A stretch of 64,000 nucleotides of DNA from contig CM040118.1 of assembly GCA_022559845.1 (NCBI GenBank), forward strand, positions 232,299,224-232,363,223, in the 5' to 3' direction. The notes below the pieces were generated by a model. It saw nothing but the letters and a program-made list of their open reading frames with translations. It ran no database searches and was not told where the DNA came from. A program made the position numbers and the translations under genes. Below are positions 43,891-55,035 of the stretch, one piece after another; positions within the stretch are counted from its first letter, which is position 1, and every line of letters begins with the position of its first letter. Source of the stretch: Amorphophallus konjac (Eukaryota > Streptophyta > Magnoliopsida > Alismatales > Araceae).

Positions 43891-46250
43891 TGATGTGACA
43901 CAACCTCGGACTTAGTCAAACAAGCACATCTAAGCATCCAAATGGGCCTTAATGGGCCACCGCTCTCTTCGTTGCACTCTATTCCCGGGGTGACTATGTG
44001 ATACCAAGGGTGACTTATGGGAATGGACCCTTGCTGGTAGAGGGCCAGCAAGGCCAAGAATTGATTCCCCAAGGTTGGTTGCCCAATTCGATTGGGGCCG
44101 ACAAAGTGCACTCGGGCACCGGGTCACACTAACCCACGGCGATCACTCTAAGTCATGGTTTTGAGGATCGGGCGCTCCTCACGAATTCAGCGATGCATGA
44201 ATCAAATATTGAGAGAGCTACACTAGGTGAGCAAGGAAGAGACACTTACTTGACCGGTTTGAAGAAACCGGTCCCGGTCGGAGACGAGGGCGAGCGGGGA
44301 GGCGGTGGTTCCCCACACGCCGCGGCGGTGTCGCTTGACCTGCCAAACCACTTACAAAACTACTCCTCTCGCAGGAGGGGGGACCTTGGGGTAGGGGTTA
44401 ATATGATACATTCAAACACTACCACCACGCAGGGTGGGGCCTTCAGCCGGCCAAGCGGGGAGGGGTTGGTGGACCGAAACGAAGAGAAATGAGAACTAGG
44501 GAAGTTGCAGCTTCAATCTGGAATTCTGGACAGGGGGTCGCTGTGATGGCTATGCCGGGCTTGTCCGGACTCCAAATTGATCGAAACCAGCTCCTAAAGC
44601 TTCCTGACTGGATGAGGTGGACTCCAGAATGTTTGGGGAAGCTCAGACGGTCGGAGCTGCACCAGCAACAGGAAGTAGCCTCCTCTGTCTGGCCGCAGGT
44701 ACTGTCTGGACTGTAACAGCAAGTTGCAGAAGTGACTGAGTGCCCTCCCGAGCTCCGATCAGCACGAAACCAGCGGCATCATCTTTGTGGTCGAGGTAGC
44801 TTTCAGCAGGAGGTGACGGAGATGCATTCAGAGGTCGAGGATGGCCGGGGCACCCAGAAGAGTGGGTACTGGTCGGAGTAGACAGTAGAAAACAGAACTA
44901 GATAGATCGGGGGAGAAAATTCGTAACTTCTTCCTCCGGTGGCCGAACGGGGTTCTGTTTCTTGATCTTGAAAGATGACCGGTAGAGGAGGAACTTTGAT
45001 GAAGGGGCTTCAGCCTGAATCCGCTGGGGTTTGTCGTGGCAGAAGGATCTTCCACGCTCTGGTCCAGGATGAAGACCTCTCTGCGCACTGTTGGGAGAAT
45101 GGCTCTATCTGGCAGCTCCGAGCTCCGATCGTGTTGATTCCACCTCGCCTGCAAAGTAGACTGGAAGGTCTTTCCAGAAAGGTAGGCCACGCCTTCTGAA
45201 GAACTAGGATGAATCTGTGGTTGACGCTGCAACAAGGGCTGTTCTACAGATCTGCACAGCTCCAACCTACTAGAAGAAATGAGAGGGAGATGTGGCTTCT
45301 TTGGTGGAGGGAAATGGTAGGAATGACCTAAGGGAGAGTGGGGGCTCTTGTGGGGTGGAGAAGGGAGCTAATGGTGATGGGGAATGGGGTGGAGAATGGC
45401 TGGAAGCAAGTGCTAGCAGGTGGAGGAGGAAGAGCTACGAATTTGGAGAAGGTGGGTGAGAGGAGAAGGTGAGGGGGGCACAAGTGAGTGGAGGGAAGGG
45501 TGGATTTCAAATTCAAAAGGTCTTGGAAGGTGGGTGATTATGTTGGGAAGTGGAGTGCTTGCATTGGAATGGGGTAGATTTGGTTGGAAGGTGGAGGAAG
45601 GTGTTGGAATGGGGAGACTTCTACCTAGGAACTAGGGAGTGGAGTAATGGAGGCCATGGGGAAGTGGAGGGCATTAAAGGAGTTGGTTGGAGGTTGGAAG
45701 TGGATGGGAGGAGGGAGGAGAGAGAAGGAAATTCAGATTTGGGGTTGGAGGAGAGAGAAAGAGGGGTGAAATAGAGAGATTAAGAGGGGAATTGGTGGGG
45801 AATCTCTCCCCTAGGGTCTCTCACCCAAAAACTAGAGGAATCACTCCAATTTGAACTCAAATGGCAAGTTTAACTCAAAAGGATGTAATCATTCATTAAC
45901 TTCAAATGAGGGGAGTGGGGTCCTATATATAGGCAACCCACTCTTTACAATAAGTCCCTAACAAAATAAACAACTACAAATAACCAAGGGGGTTGGGAGT
46001 GCTAATGGGCCTAGTCCAACGAATGGGGCCCAATAGCTTACATTAGACATCATGATGATACCAAACATAGGAAAATAAGTGCTAGACTTAGGGAAATGAC
46101 TCAAATAAAATGGAAATACATCAAAATGACTCAAAGGAAAACTACAAAATGGATAAGGGGCCTTAATAGAGTGAGGCCCAAACTCAACTAGCTCCCGAAT
46201 GTGAAGAAGTGGACCCGAGCCAAAGGGAGTCGTGGGTGATGCCTCCATCA
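43891..46250 (-). repeat. 3' LTR of element C (2360 bp)
   Basis: Plus-strand ends are TGATGTGACACA and GCCTCCATCA. A minus-strand TATATATA lies at 45931-45924. The C-terminal 21 codons of the long ORF and its stop (46184) lie inside this LTR. Confidence 0.97.
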
Positions 46251-49200
46251 AATCCCCTGGGCCGCAAAGAGCTCGACTCCGTCGAGTAAGGGTCCATCCG
46301 GCTAAGGTACCGCTCGAGGAGATCTGGATCCAATCGCTGTAGGTCCTCCCGACTTACCCATGAGTCTTCCAACGGAGGCCGATCCTTCCACCTGACGAGA
46401 TAGCGCTCATAGACCTTGCTCCGGGTGGTAGTGACCTGCTCATCCAATATTTGTTCAATGCGATCACGCTGAGCTCTTTTGGCTAGTGGACTCTCCTCTC
46501 GGGTGGGTGCTCTCTCAAAGGAGGGAGTGGGCTCGATCTCCTCACTAGGTCTCACCGTGGGGCCCTTGTAAGACACTAAGTCGGCGACATTGAATGTAGG
46601 ACTTACCCCATAATCCTCGGGGAGATCTAATTCATAAGCATTCGCTCCAATACGCCTCAAGACCTGGAAGGGCCCAGTCCCACGTGGTCTCAACTTGGAG
46701 TTGGCTCCTGGGGAGAGCCTCTCCGTCCTTACCATCACAAAGTCACCCTCTTGGAACTCTAAGTGACGCCGGTGAGAGTCAGCCAACCTTTTATAAGCCT
46801 CATTTTTTATGCTAATGTGCTTGCGGATTTCCTCATGCAATTTTGTGAGTGCTGACCTTCTAGTGGTTATGGGTGGACCTGGACAACCATATATAGACCA
46901 TTTATGCCATGATGCCATATGGACCTTGATGAGCCTTGGTGGGCCGGGGCAACCATATGTGGACTTATCATGCAATGTTATCATGTAGACTTTGGTGGGC
47001 TTAGGTGGACCGGGGCAACCATATGTGAATCTATCATGCAAAGTGGTGATGCATGTCGGGGGACCCGGACATCCGTAGATGCCTTTGATATGCTTAAGAC
47101 CCATGATGAATGAAGGTGGACCACTACATCCAAATTTGGACCACTCATGCTTTCTACTTGACATGTGGGTGATATGAATGAATGGACCCAACATAGTGTT
47201 CATGCCAAGGGGTGTGGAAAGCCTAGACACATGCATACTTTTCCCAAAAGTGACTTCCATGTGTATAGGGGTGGGACAACCTTTGAATTCCCATTGGAAC
47301 GGATCGAATGGATCTAAGAAGGTGGTCATCATGGGGTGGGGCACAACTTTATTACCTAGGGATATGTGGCCCAAGGTCTTGGCTCCCAAGGTGTAACCCG
47401 GGTCATGGATGAGATTGGTTTGGCCCAATATGATGGGTGAGGGTAGGAAAGGGTGGGTGGTGGGTAAGATGGTTGGGTTACATGGGGAACTAGACTCCCA
47501 TAGGAAGGGATCAAAGGGGTCGTAGAAAGGTCTTCCTAGAGGGAGGCACTCTATGTCTTCAAGGTTCCCAAATTGTGAGTCATCCTCCTCCAAGGTAAGT
47601 GGGCCAAGTTTTCTAGTGGGTTGGCCGAACAAAGTGTTTGGGATCTTAATGGGTGGGTATAGGAAGGGATCGAAGGGGTCATGGTAAGGGTCACCTAAGG
47701 AGAGGAACCCTAGGTCCTTTTGGTCCTCACAACCCCTTGATGGTGGATTCTCCTCCTCTAGTAAAGTGATCGGGCCAAAGTTTTTGGTGGGATGGTCGTC
47801 CATGAATGGAGGACTAGGCTTTCTACCCGAGATAAGAAGCTCTAAATCGAGGAGAAGGTTGGGCTCATCGGGTGTAGGGAGGAATAGAAGGAGGTCACTA
47901 GTGTAGCAACCAATGGTGCAAATCGAGGTGATAGACCCTATGCATAGGTGTAGGAGGCCAAGGCTCTTAGGTGGTTTGGCCATAGGGGTCAACATGCTAG
48001 TGAACTCAATTTGCCATGCTACGCCCTTAAGAAGATTCTCTAGGGTTTCCACTTGGTAGGATGTTTGGATTATGGTGTGATAGGAGTTAATGGGTGCAAT
48101 GGGAATGTTTTTCTCCATGGGTGGGTAAACATAGGACACGATGGGGTGAAGTGGTCTCTCCTTTAGCCATCTAGCTAGGGGCCCATCTATGATTATGGTG
48201 CTATTTGTGAAGGCTTGTGGCTCTTGGGGGTCCAAGCTAGGGGACATTTGTGATTCTTCCTTACCACGGATATGAACTTGGGTTTCCTCAATGATGGGGA
48301 TGGGTTCATCTACTCCCATGTGGATGGTTGTGGTCTCCTTTCTCAAGGGAATGGGAAGGTCTATTGGGGGTGGGGTGATGATGGTTGGTGCATGGTGTAC
48401 CCGGGGTGGTGGGTGATGGGAAACTTTGGCTTGGATAGGGAGGGGAAGTAGTGGAAGCCTAGGACTTTGGAATTTTGGGGTAGGGAGTGGGAGATGGGTT
48501 GGTTGGGGTGGCTTGGGTTGATTGGTTTTGGGGGGAATGTCCTTTTTCGGGGACAAGGGAGGGGTGGTGGTGGGGACCAAGGGGTTTTGTGGGGTAGGGG
48601 TTTGGTGGGAGCTTCTGGATTGGAGGGTGGTGACAATCATGGGCCTAGGTGGAGGGGTGGACACGGTGTCCACTTGGTTTTGAATGGTGAGGGTTGGTTG
48701 AGTGGTGGTCATCATGGAGGGGATTGGGTCGATTAGGGTCTTGGATTGACCGGGTGGGGATGATGGAGTTGAAGTGCTCCTTGGACTTTGGTGATTTGAG
48801 TAGGAGGGAGAGGGTTGGAGAGTGTAGGGTTTTCTAAGCTCGGTCTTCATCTCATCCCAAGTGCTAATTGGAGCCTCCCTACGGATCTTTCTCAAACCTT
48901 CCACAACTAACCAATGAGTTTTAGCTTGTTTGGAGAGGTGTGCCTTGGCTAGCCTCATTCTCCTTTCTTCGTTCAAGGGGAAACTTTTAAAGAATTGGTC
49001 GAGAGAAATCTCCCAATCCAGGTAAAGACTTGGGCTATTGGATCCATCAAAGGGGGGGGTTTTAATTTTCAAGTGTTCTAAAAATATGGTTTCTAGATTT
49101 CCCCAAAGGTCACTCTCATTTACTCTTGGTGCACGGCTATTTCCTTCAAGTCGGTCGAGTCGAGATATGATATCTTCAAGCCGATTAAGGACATTAGGTA

Positions 49201-49357
49201 GGGCTTCTATGACAGAGGTGTTGCTACCCACTTTGTTGGTAATGGAACTTCCATGAGGATTTGGGCTTCTTGGGAAAGTTGATGGGGATGGATATGACGG
49301 GTATGAAGCGGCCATTCTAGTGGACATGGGAGATGCAACTGAGGACTCTAAATGCAT
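46184..49357 (-). CDS. gag fused to integrase C-terminus and chromodomain, 1057 aa
   Basis: One uninterrupted frame from 49357. Residues about 1-190: gag-like, with a short coiled coil (LNRLEDIISRLDRLEG) and the chromovirus gag helices (LYLDWEISLDQFFKSFPL, RMRLAKAHLSKQAKTHWLVV). Residues about 190-740: Pro/Ser/Thr-rich linker and hydrophobic segments without a known domain. About 740-835: repeats of YGCPGPP. About 868-913: integrase GPF/Y module (FVMVRTERLSPG, GTGPFQVLRR). About 966-1020: chromodomain (VYERYLVRWKDRPPLEDSW). Protease, RT, RNase H and the integrase core are missing. The start is the first ATG after the PBS with a good fit to chromovirus gag starts. The product could package RNA and target chromatin but not copy itself; it needs a partner element. 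Confidence 0.85.
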   Translation of the reverse strand: MHLESSVASPMSTRMAASYPSYPSPSTFPRSPNPHGSSITNKVGSNTSVIEALPNVLNRLEDIISRLDRLEGNSRAPRVNESDLWGNLETIFLEHLKIKTPPFDGSNSPSLYLDWEISLDQFFKSFPLNEERRMRLAKAHLSKQAKTHWLVVEGLRKIRREAPISTWDEMKTELRKPYTLQPSPSYSNHQSPRSTSTPSSPPGQSKTLIDPIPSMMTTTQPTLTIQNQVDTVSTPPPRPMIVTTLQSRSSHQTPTPQNPLVPTTTPPLSPKKDIPPKTNQPKPPQPTHLPLPTPKFQSPRLPLLPLPIQAKVSHHPPPRVHHAPTIITPPPIDLPIPLRKETTTIHMGVDEPIPIIEETQVHIRGKEESQMSPSLDPQEPQAFTNSTIIIDGPLARWLKERPLHPIVSYVYPPMEKNIPIAPINSYHTIIQTSYQVETLENLLKGVAWQIEFTSMLTPMAKPPKSLGLLHLCIGSITSICTIGCYTSDLLLFLPTPDEPNLLLDLELLISGRKPSPPFMDDHPTKNFGPITLLEEENPPSRGCEDQKDLGFLSLGDPYHDPFDPFLYPPIKIPNTLFGQPTRKLGPLTLEEDDSQFGNLEDIECLPLGRPFYDPFDPFLWESSSPCNPTILPTTHPFLPSPIILGQTNLIHDPGYTLGAKTLGHISLGNKVVPHPMMTTFLDPFDPFQWEFKGCPTPIHMEVTFGKSMHVSRLSTPLGMNTMLGPFIHITHMSSRKHEWSKFGCSGPPSFIMGLKHIKGIYGCPGPPTCITTLHDRFTYGCPGPPKPTKVYMITLHDKSTYGCPGPPRLIKVHMASWHKWSIYGCPGPPITTRRSALTKLHEEIRKHISIKNEAYKRLADSHRRHLEFQEGDFVMVRTERLSPGANSKLRPRGTGPFQVLRRIGANAYELDLPEDYGVSPTFNVADLVSYKGPTVRPSEEIEPTPSFERAPTREESPLAKRAQRDRIEQILDEQVTTTRSKVYERYLVRWKDRPPLEDSWVSREDLQRLDPDLLERYLSRMDPYSTESSSLRPRGFDGGITHDSLWLGSTSSHSGAS
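46251..46262 (-). other. polypurine tract of element C
   Basis: The minus strand reads CCCAGGGGATT directly before the LTR start TGATGGAGG. It overlaps the coding frame. Confidence 0.75.
46840..47180 (-). repeat. repeats encoding YGCPGPP in ORF of C
   Basis: Five imperfect in-frame units of about 66-90 bp, each encoding (T/I)YGCPGPP followed by a variable LH(D/K)-type stretch. They lie where the RT-integrase core would be. Confidence 0.8.
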
Positions 49358-49401
49358 AAAAATGGCCTAGGACCAACTTGATAGAGACAAGTTGTGAACT
49401 T

Positions 49402-49413
49402 GCTCTGATACCA
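49402..49413 (-). other. primer binding site of element C (tRNA-iMet)
   Basis: The minus strand reads TGGTATCAGAGC, a perfect complement of the 3' end of initiator tRNA-Met, two bases from the LTR end. Confidence 0.96.
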
Positions 49414-49415
49414 CT

Positions 49416-51775
49416 TGATGTGACACAACCTCGGACTTAGTCAAACAAGCACATCTAAGCATCCAAATGGGCCTTAATGGGCCACCGCTCTCTTCGTTGC
49501 ACTCTATTCCCGGGGTGACTATGTGATACCAAGGGTGACTTATGGGAATGGACCCTTGCTGGTAGAGGGCCAGCAAGGCCAAGAATTGATTCCCCAAGGT
49601 TGGTTGCCCAATTCGATTGGGGCCGACAAAGTGCACTCGGGCACCGGGTCACACTAACCCACGGCGATCACTCTAAGTCATGGTTTTGAGGATCGGGCGC
49701 TCCTCACGAATTCAGCGATGCATGAATCAAATATTGAGAGAGCTACACTAGGTGAGCAAGGAAGAGACACTTACTTGACCGGTTTGAAGAAACCGGTCCC
49801 GGTCGGAGACGAGGGCGAGCGGGGAGGCGGTGGTTCCCCACACGCCGCGGCGGTGTCGCTTGACCTGCCAAACCACTTACAAAACTACTCCTCTCGCAGG
49901 AGGGGGGACCTTGGGGTAGGGGTTAATATGATACATTCAAACACTACCACCACGCAGGGTGGGGCCTTCAGCCGGCCAAGCGGGGAGGGGTTGGTGGACC
50001 GAAACGAAGAGAAATGAGAACTAGGGAAGTTGCAGCTTCAATCTGGAATTCTGGACAGGGGGTCGCTGTGATGGCTATGCCGGGCTTGTCCGGACTCCAA
50101 ATTGATCGAAACCAGCTCCTAAAGCTTCCTGACTGGATGAGGTGGACTCCAGAATGTTTGGGGAAGCTCAGACGGTCGGAGCTGCACCAGCAACAGGAAG
50201 TAGCCTCCTCTGTCTGGCCGCAGGTACTGTCTGGACTGTAACAGCAAGTTGCAGAAGTGACTGAGTGCCCTCCCGAGCTCCGATCAGCACGAAACCAGCG
50301 GCATCATCTTTGTGGTCGAGGTAGCTTTCAGCAGGAGGTGACGGAGATGCATTCAGAGGTCGAGGATGGCCGGGGCACCCAGAAGAGTGGGTACTGGTCG
50401 GAGTAGACAGCAGAAAATAGAACTAGATAGATCGGGGGAGAAAATTCGTAACTTCTTCCTCCGGTGGCCGAACGGGGTTCTGTTTCTTGATCTTGAAAGA
50501 TGACCAGTAGAGGAAGAACTTTGATGAAGGGGCTTCAGCCTGAATCCGCTGGGGTTTGTCGTGGCAGAAGGATCTTCCACGCTCTGATCCAGGATGAAGA
50601 CCTCTCTGCGCACTGTTGGGAGAATGGCTCTATCTGGCAGCTCCGAGCTCCGATCGTGTTGATTCCACCTCGCCTGCGAAGTAGACTGGAAGGTCTTTCC
50701 AGAAAGGTAGGCCAAGCCTTCTGAAGAACTAGGATGAATCCGTGGTTGACGCTGCAACAAGGGCTGTTCTACAGATCTGCACAGCTCCAACCTACTAGAA
50801 GAAATGAGAGGGAGATGTGGCTTCTTTGGTGGAGGGAAATGGTAGGAATGACCTAAGGGAGAGTGGGGGCTCTTGTGGGGTGGAGAAGGGAGCTAATGGT
50901 GATGGGGAATGGGGTGGAGAATGGCTGGAAGCAAGTGCTAGCAGGTGGAGGAGGAAGAGCTACGAATTTGGGGAAGGTGGGTGAGAGGAGAAGGTGAGGG
51001 GGGCACAAGTGAGTGGAGGGAAGGGTGGATTTCAAATTCAAAAGGTCTTGGAAGGTGGGTGATTATGTTGGGAAGTGGAGTGCTTGTATTGGAATGGGGT
51101 AGATTTGGTTGGAAGGTGGAGGAAGGTGTTGGAATGGGGAGACTTCTACCTAGGAACTAGGGAGTGGAGTAATGGAGGCCATGGGGAAGTGGAGGGCATT
51201 AAAGGAGTTGGTTGGAGGTTGGAAGTGGATGGGAGGAGGGAGGAGAGAGAAGGAAATTCGGATTTGGGGTTGGAGGAGAGAGAAAGAGGGGTGAAATAGA
51301 GAGATTAAGAGGGGAATGGGTGGGGAATCTCTCCCCTAGGGTCTCTCACCCAAAAACTAGAGGAATCACTCCAATTTGAACTCAAATGGCAAGTTTAACT
51401 CAAAAGGATGTAATCATTCATTAACTTCAAATGAGGGGAGTGGGGTCCTATATATAGGCAACCCACTCTTTACAATAAGTCCCTGACAAAATAAACAACT
51501 ACAAATAACCAAGGGGGTTGGGAGTGCTAATGGGCCTAGTCCAACGAATGGGGCCCAATAGCTTACATTAGACATCATGATGATACCAAACATAGGAAAA
51601 TAAGTGCTAGACTTAGGGAAATGACTCAAATAAAATGGAAATACATCAAAATGACTCAAAGGAAAACTACAAAATGGATAAGGGGCCTTAATAGAGTGAG
51701 GCCCAAACTCAACTAGCTCCCGAATGTGAAGAAGTGGACCCGAGCCAAAGGGAGTCGTGGGTGATGCCTCCATCA
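49416..51775 (-). repeat. 5' LTR of element C (2360 bp)
   Basis: Same ends and length as the left LTR. TATATATA at 51456-51449 on the minus strand. ORFs seen on both strands here are duplicated LTR shadows and are not annotated. Confidence 0.97.
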
Positions 51776-51780
51776 AGAAG
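51776..51780. other. TSD of element C, right copy (AGAAG)
   Basis: Perfect copy of 43886-43890. Confidence 0.97.
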
Positions 51781-54079
51781 ACATAGCGAGGATTACCAGA
51801 TTGAGAGTCCACGGAGCCGCGGTGACAGGGTGGACATACGGCGACTACCGAGAGATGGCGCAGCAGCTGCTCGGGCTAGATTTGATCTGGCCGGGACAGT
51901 CCTCCTCTCAGCTTTCGAGGTCAGTGCTGCAGGAGAGCTTGGGACTGAGAGGAGCGGCCATCGCCGTGGGAGAGCTACCTGAGGAGCATCTGGGCAGAGT
52001 GATAGACCAGGTGCGCCCTCGCGTGGCGGCGGAGGCGGGACCAGAGGGAGATAGAGTGCTCAGACGCTTCCTGATGCTGCTATTCGAGAAGCTCCTCTTC
52101 GCGACTCGGGCAGATGTCATCAGTTGTAGACTGCTGCCGATGATAGAGGATTTGGGCAGAGTCAGGAGATACGCCTGGGGAGCGGCAGTGCTCGCATTCC
52201 TGTTCGAGTCCCGCAGCACTACGGACAGGCAGACGATGCTGGGCGGCTTCTCGCCTTTCTTACAGGTAAATGCACTTCTCATGTTTTCTATTATGCCATG
52301 AATATTGATGCTATGATTTATGCAAATGATTTATGCAATGATTTATGCAATGATTTATGCAATGATGCGACTGACTCGATTTCTAAATGCAGATCTGGAG
52401 CTATATGTACCTCCCGGGCATCGGGAGAGGCGCATTACTCTATCCCGGCCGCATACCGATCGCGAGGCGTTGGTCGGTGGCGAGGGACACAGGGTCGATC
52501 ATTAGACTGACCCGAATGATCCAGGACGACTTGGACTCCTTCCCGCATATATCGGTAAGTCCAGAACTCAAAATGATTTCTATATGCTTCTAAATGCTTT
52601 CTAAATGCTTTCTAAATATCTCTAATATCTTTAATGCTTTTATATGCTAATGAATGAACTAAATGCTCTCAAGTGAGATGGACCCCATACCGCGACGAGG
52701 GTTATACGGGACAGCCATGGGTGGAGGCGGCCTTATCGTACCGGGGGCGAGACATATGGTTGCATTGCATCCATATCATCGAGCCTCTGCACTACAGGCT
52801 GATCCTGCGGACCCGGGGACTACACCAGCCCGAGGTGACCTTTCCACGCCAGAGTGATGACCACCCCGGCAAGTCAGCAAGGGGCATCAGCGGCAATGTG
52901 TATTGGTGTGCCTGGAAGGCGAAGTACATCCACGATTGGAATAGGCGGGGCCGAGCGGTGAAGGAGTGAGACGAGGGCGACGAGGCATATCTGAAGGCCT
53001 TCGCTCGACTCTACGGCGACCGGGTGTACCGAGGTACCCGACGACCGGTATGCAAACTAAAACTCTAAACTTATCTATTATGCAATGTGCAATGTGATAT
53101 ATGCTGACTCATGCTTTCTAAAATGCAGCTAGACCCTGAGGGACGGATAGCCGAGCTGGAAGGGCTACTCCACTCCACCATCCAACAGCGGGACGAGTAC
53201 CGGTCTGCCCTGGAGCTCCTGGTGAGACTAAAAACTTAAATGCTCATGATTTATGCAATGATGTTCATGATGCAAATGCCAATGTCAACTAACCATGACT
53301 TCTAAATGTAGCGGGCCGAGGGAGCCCAACGCGCTGGACCGGATGCCCCATCGTCTTCCTCGCAGCCTGCGGGAGGCAGGGCTGAGCAGGAGGCCGACTT
53401 TGCTCGGGCGGTTGCCCGGGCCGAGGAGGCGGAGGCCACCCTCGCGGAGCGGGTAAGAGACTAAAAATGCTTATGATTATGCCTAATTAAATGCTTCATG
53501 ACTAATGATATGAAATGCAATCTACAGGCGAGGGATCTAGCAGCAGCAGTGGCCGAGGCCAGCCAGGCGAGAGCTGAGGTAGAGAGAAGCCGGGCCGAGA
53601 CCGATCGAGCCCGAGCAGAGACGGAGCTGGTACGGGCAGAGATGGCCCGGCTGAGAGCGGAGACCCCGCGACGCCCAGATGATGCAGAGATGGAACAACT
53701 CCGAAAGGAGTTAGCGCGGGCACGATCTGAGGTGGAGGAGCTTCGGATCGGGACGGCCGACTTGGATCGCTACCAAACTGAGGCACGGGAGACGCGGCGT
53801 CAGATCTTTACACTGAAGATCGAGCTGCGGACACTGGAGCGGACGGTCCGGATGATGGGCCGGGGACCGGAGCGGAGTGCCTCCCAGAGTGGGGTACATA
53901 GGAGTGCTGCCCCGAGCGGCTCAGTAGGGGATTTTCTTATCAGTTCCGCCGGCCAACGGCGAAATGAGAGGGCAGAGAGAGGACAGCAGGAGGAGAGTGC
54001 TTCCATAGCACCGCCACCCGTGAGGAGACCTGAGGATGGGGAGGATGATGGTGGCCCGGCTGATAGACCAGCCGAATGA

Positions 54080-54351
54080 TGCCTTTTTTATGTTTTCTTT
54101 ATCACTTGTATAGAACCTTTGGCAAAATGGAATGAGATCCCTTCTTTTTAGTTTTCTGTTTTGTTTTAATTTTATGCGAGCGTGAATGAATGAATGTGAA
54201 AAATGCAGGATGGACGAAACGTGAATGAATGAATGAGATGTATGCAGGAATGCGTGTATGAAAATGGGAAGAAAATGAGGTGTACAATGTGAAAGATCGC
54301 CAGGTCTAGGCAAGGGCAGAAGGAATAGCCTGAACTCAGTAGCAGAGAAAG
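54080..54351 (+). other. 3' UTR of antisense gene 1 of B
   Basis: Pyrimidine-rich start and GAATGAATG-type tract, aligned with 27317-27727. No gene seen. Confidence 0.55.
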
Positions 54352-54805
54352 TGACGGTCTAAGATCTGACCGTCATAATCAAACGACGCTCTGGTGAGAG
54401 ACCGTTAATCATCAGAGGCCCACTCTGGCAGTGGGGCATCAGGATAAACGACAGCCAACCGAGGGTGCGTCAAAGACAAATAACGGCCAAGGGTCAGACC
54501 GTTGATCATGGCAGAACGATAGTTGGTCAGGGCAACTAGCAGGAAATGCGACGGTCTGAAGGAGACGCGTCAGAATCAAGAGACGGTCATAAGCAAGACC
54601 GTCAGGAAGTGTTTAGCCCAGAAGAGAAGGAACTGAGTGGCTGGGAATGCGACGGCTCAGGGTTTGCACGTTACACAAACCGACGGTAGACCCGTAGACC
54701 GTTATTCTCCACAGAACATGATTCGGGGAATTGAAACCCACAGAAAATGCGACGGCCAAGGGCTGGCGTGTCAGAATGAAGTAACGGCCGCACGATGGAC
54801 CGTTA
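54352..54805. promoter_or_regulatory. five-unit 100-bp array of paired palindromes between antisense genes (B)
   Basis: Pairs start at 54352/54384, 54449/54481, 54549/54581, 54650/54681 and 54750/54782: 31-32 bp in pairs, units 97, 100, 101 and 100 bp apart. Same unit number and phasing as 27728-28185, though the spacers and many half-site bases differ (CGACG often replaces TGACG). Confidence 0.93.
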
Positions 54806-55035
54806 GAATCTGGGTTGTAATCCGAAACGGATTGAGCCGAGATAACTAAAACCCGAGGTTAGCCACTTAGCCCATCACTAGAACTTATCCTGATTGAAGA
54901 TAAAGCCTTCTAGCCCGAGTCTTATCCTTCCAAAGTTAAATATAAGCCTTAGCAACTTGGAACCTTAATCAAAATCGTAGCTTTGCTGAAACCTCTGTTC
55001 TAGGGTTTGAAGAGCTCTTCCAAAGAGCAGAAAGC

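Larger units (their letters stand above)
43891..51775 (-). mobile_element. non-autonomous chromovirus C, complete, with TSD
   Basis: 7885 bp flanked by AGAAG at 43886-43890 and 51776-51780. Two 2360-bp LTRs, iMet PBS beside the right LTR, PPT beside the left LTR, and one long ORF on the minus strand. RT, RNase H and most of integrase are absent. I count about 13 differences between LTRs, mostly transitions, so about 99.4% identity and a recent insertion. It is inserted in exon 2 of antisense gene 1 of B, so it is younger than B. Confidence 0.97.
43022..54079 (+). pseudogene. antisense gene 1 of element B, split by chromovirus C
   Basis: Exons: 43022-43273, 43668-43890 joined to 51781-52265 (one exon split by C), 52393-52554, about 52673-53047, 53129-53221, 53312-53452, 53528-54079. 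The protein parts match A: basic exon 1, plant-mobile-domain-like exons 2-4 (WDPISRAFIFPWGHMIPTLE up to the insertion; VHGAAVTGWTYGDYREM after it) and a longer coiled coil than A (SQARAEVERSRAETDRARAE) ending GPADRPAE. Defects: TAG 43088-43090 in exon 1, the 7.9-kb insertion, a one-base change at the exon 4 acceptor (AAGTGAG for TAGGTGAG) and a TGA in exon 4 (about 52967). Exon 7 is intact. The stops are at other places than in A, so both descend from an open gene. Confidence 0.85.

Noticed and set aside
43930..45774. ORFs of 60-145 codons on both strands of the LTRs of C
   Set aside because: They are duplicated exactly in the other LTR, have no family similarity and overlap on opposite strands.
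47178..48736. Plus-strand ORFs in C rich in Gly and Trp
   Set aside because: Shadows of the Pro-rich part of the minus-strand 1057-codon ORF.
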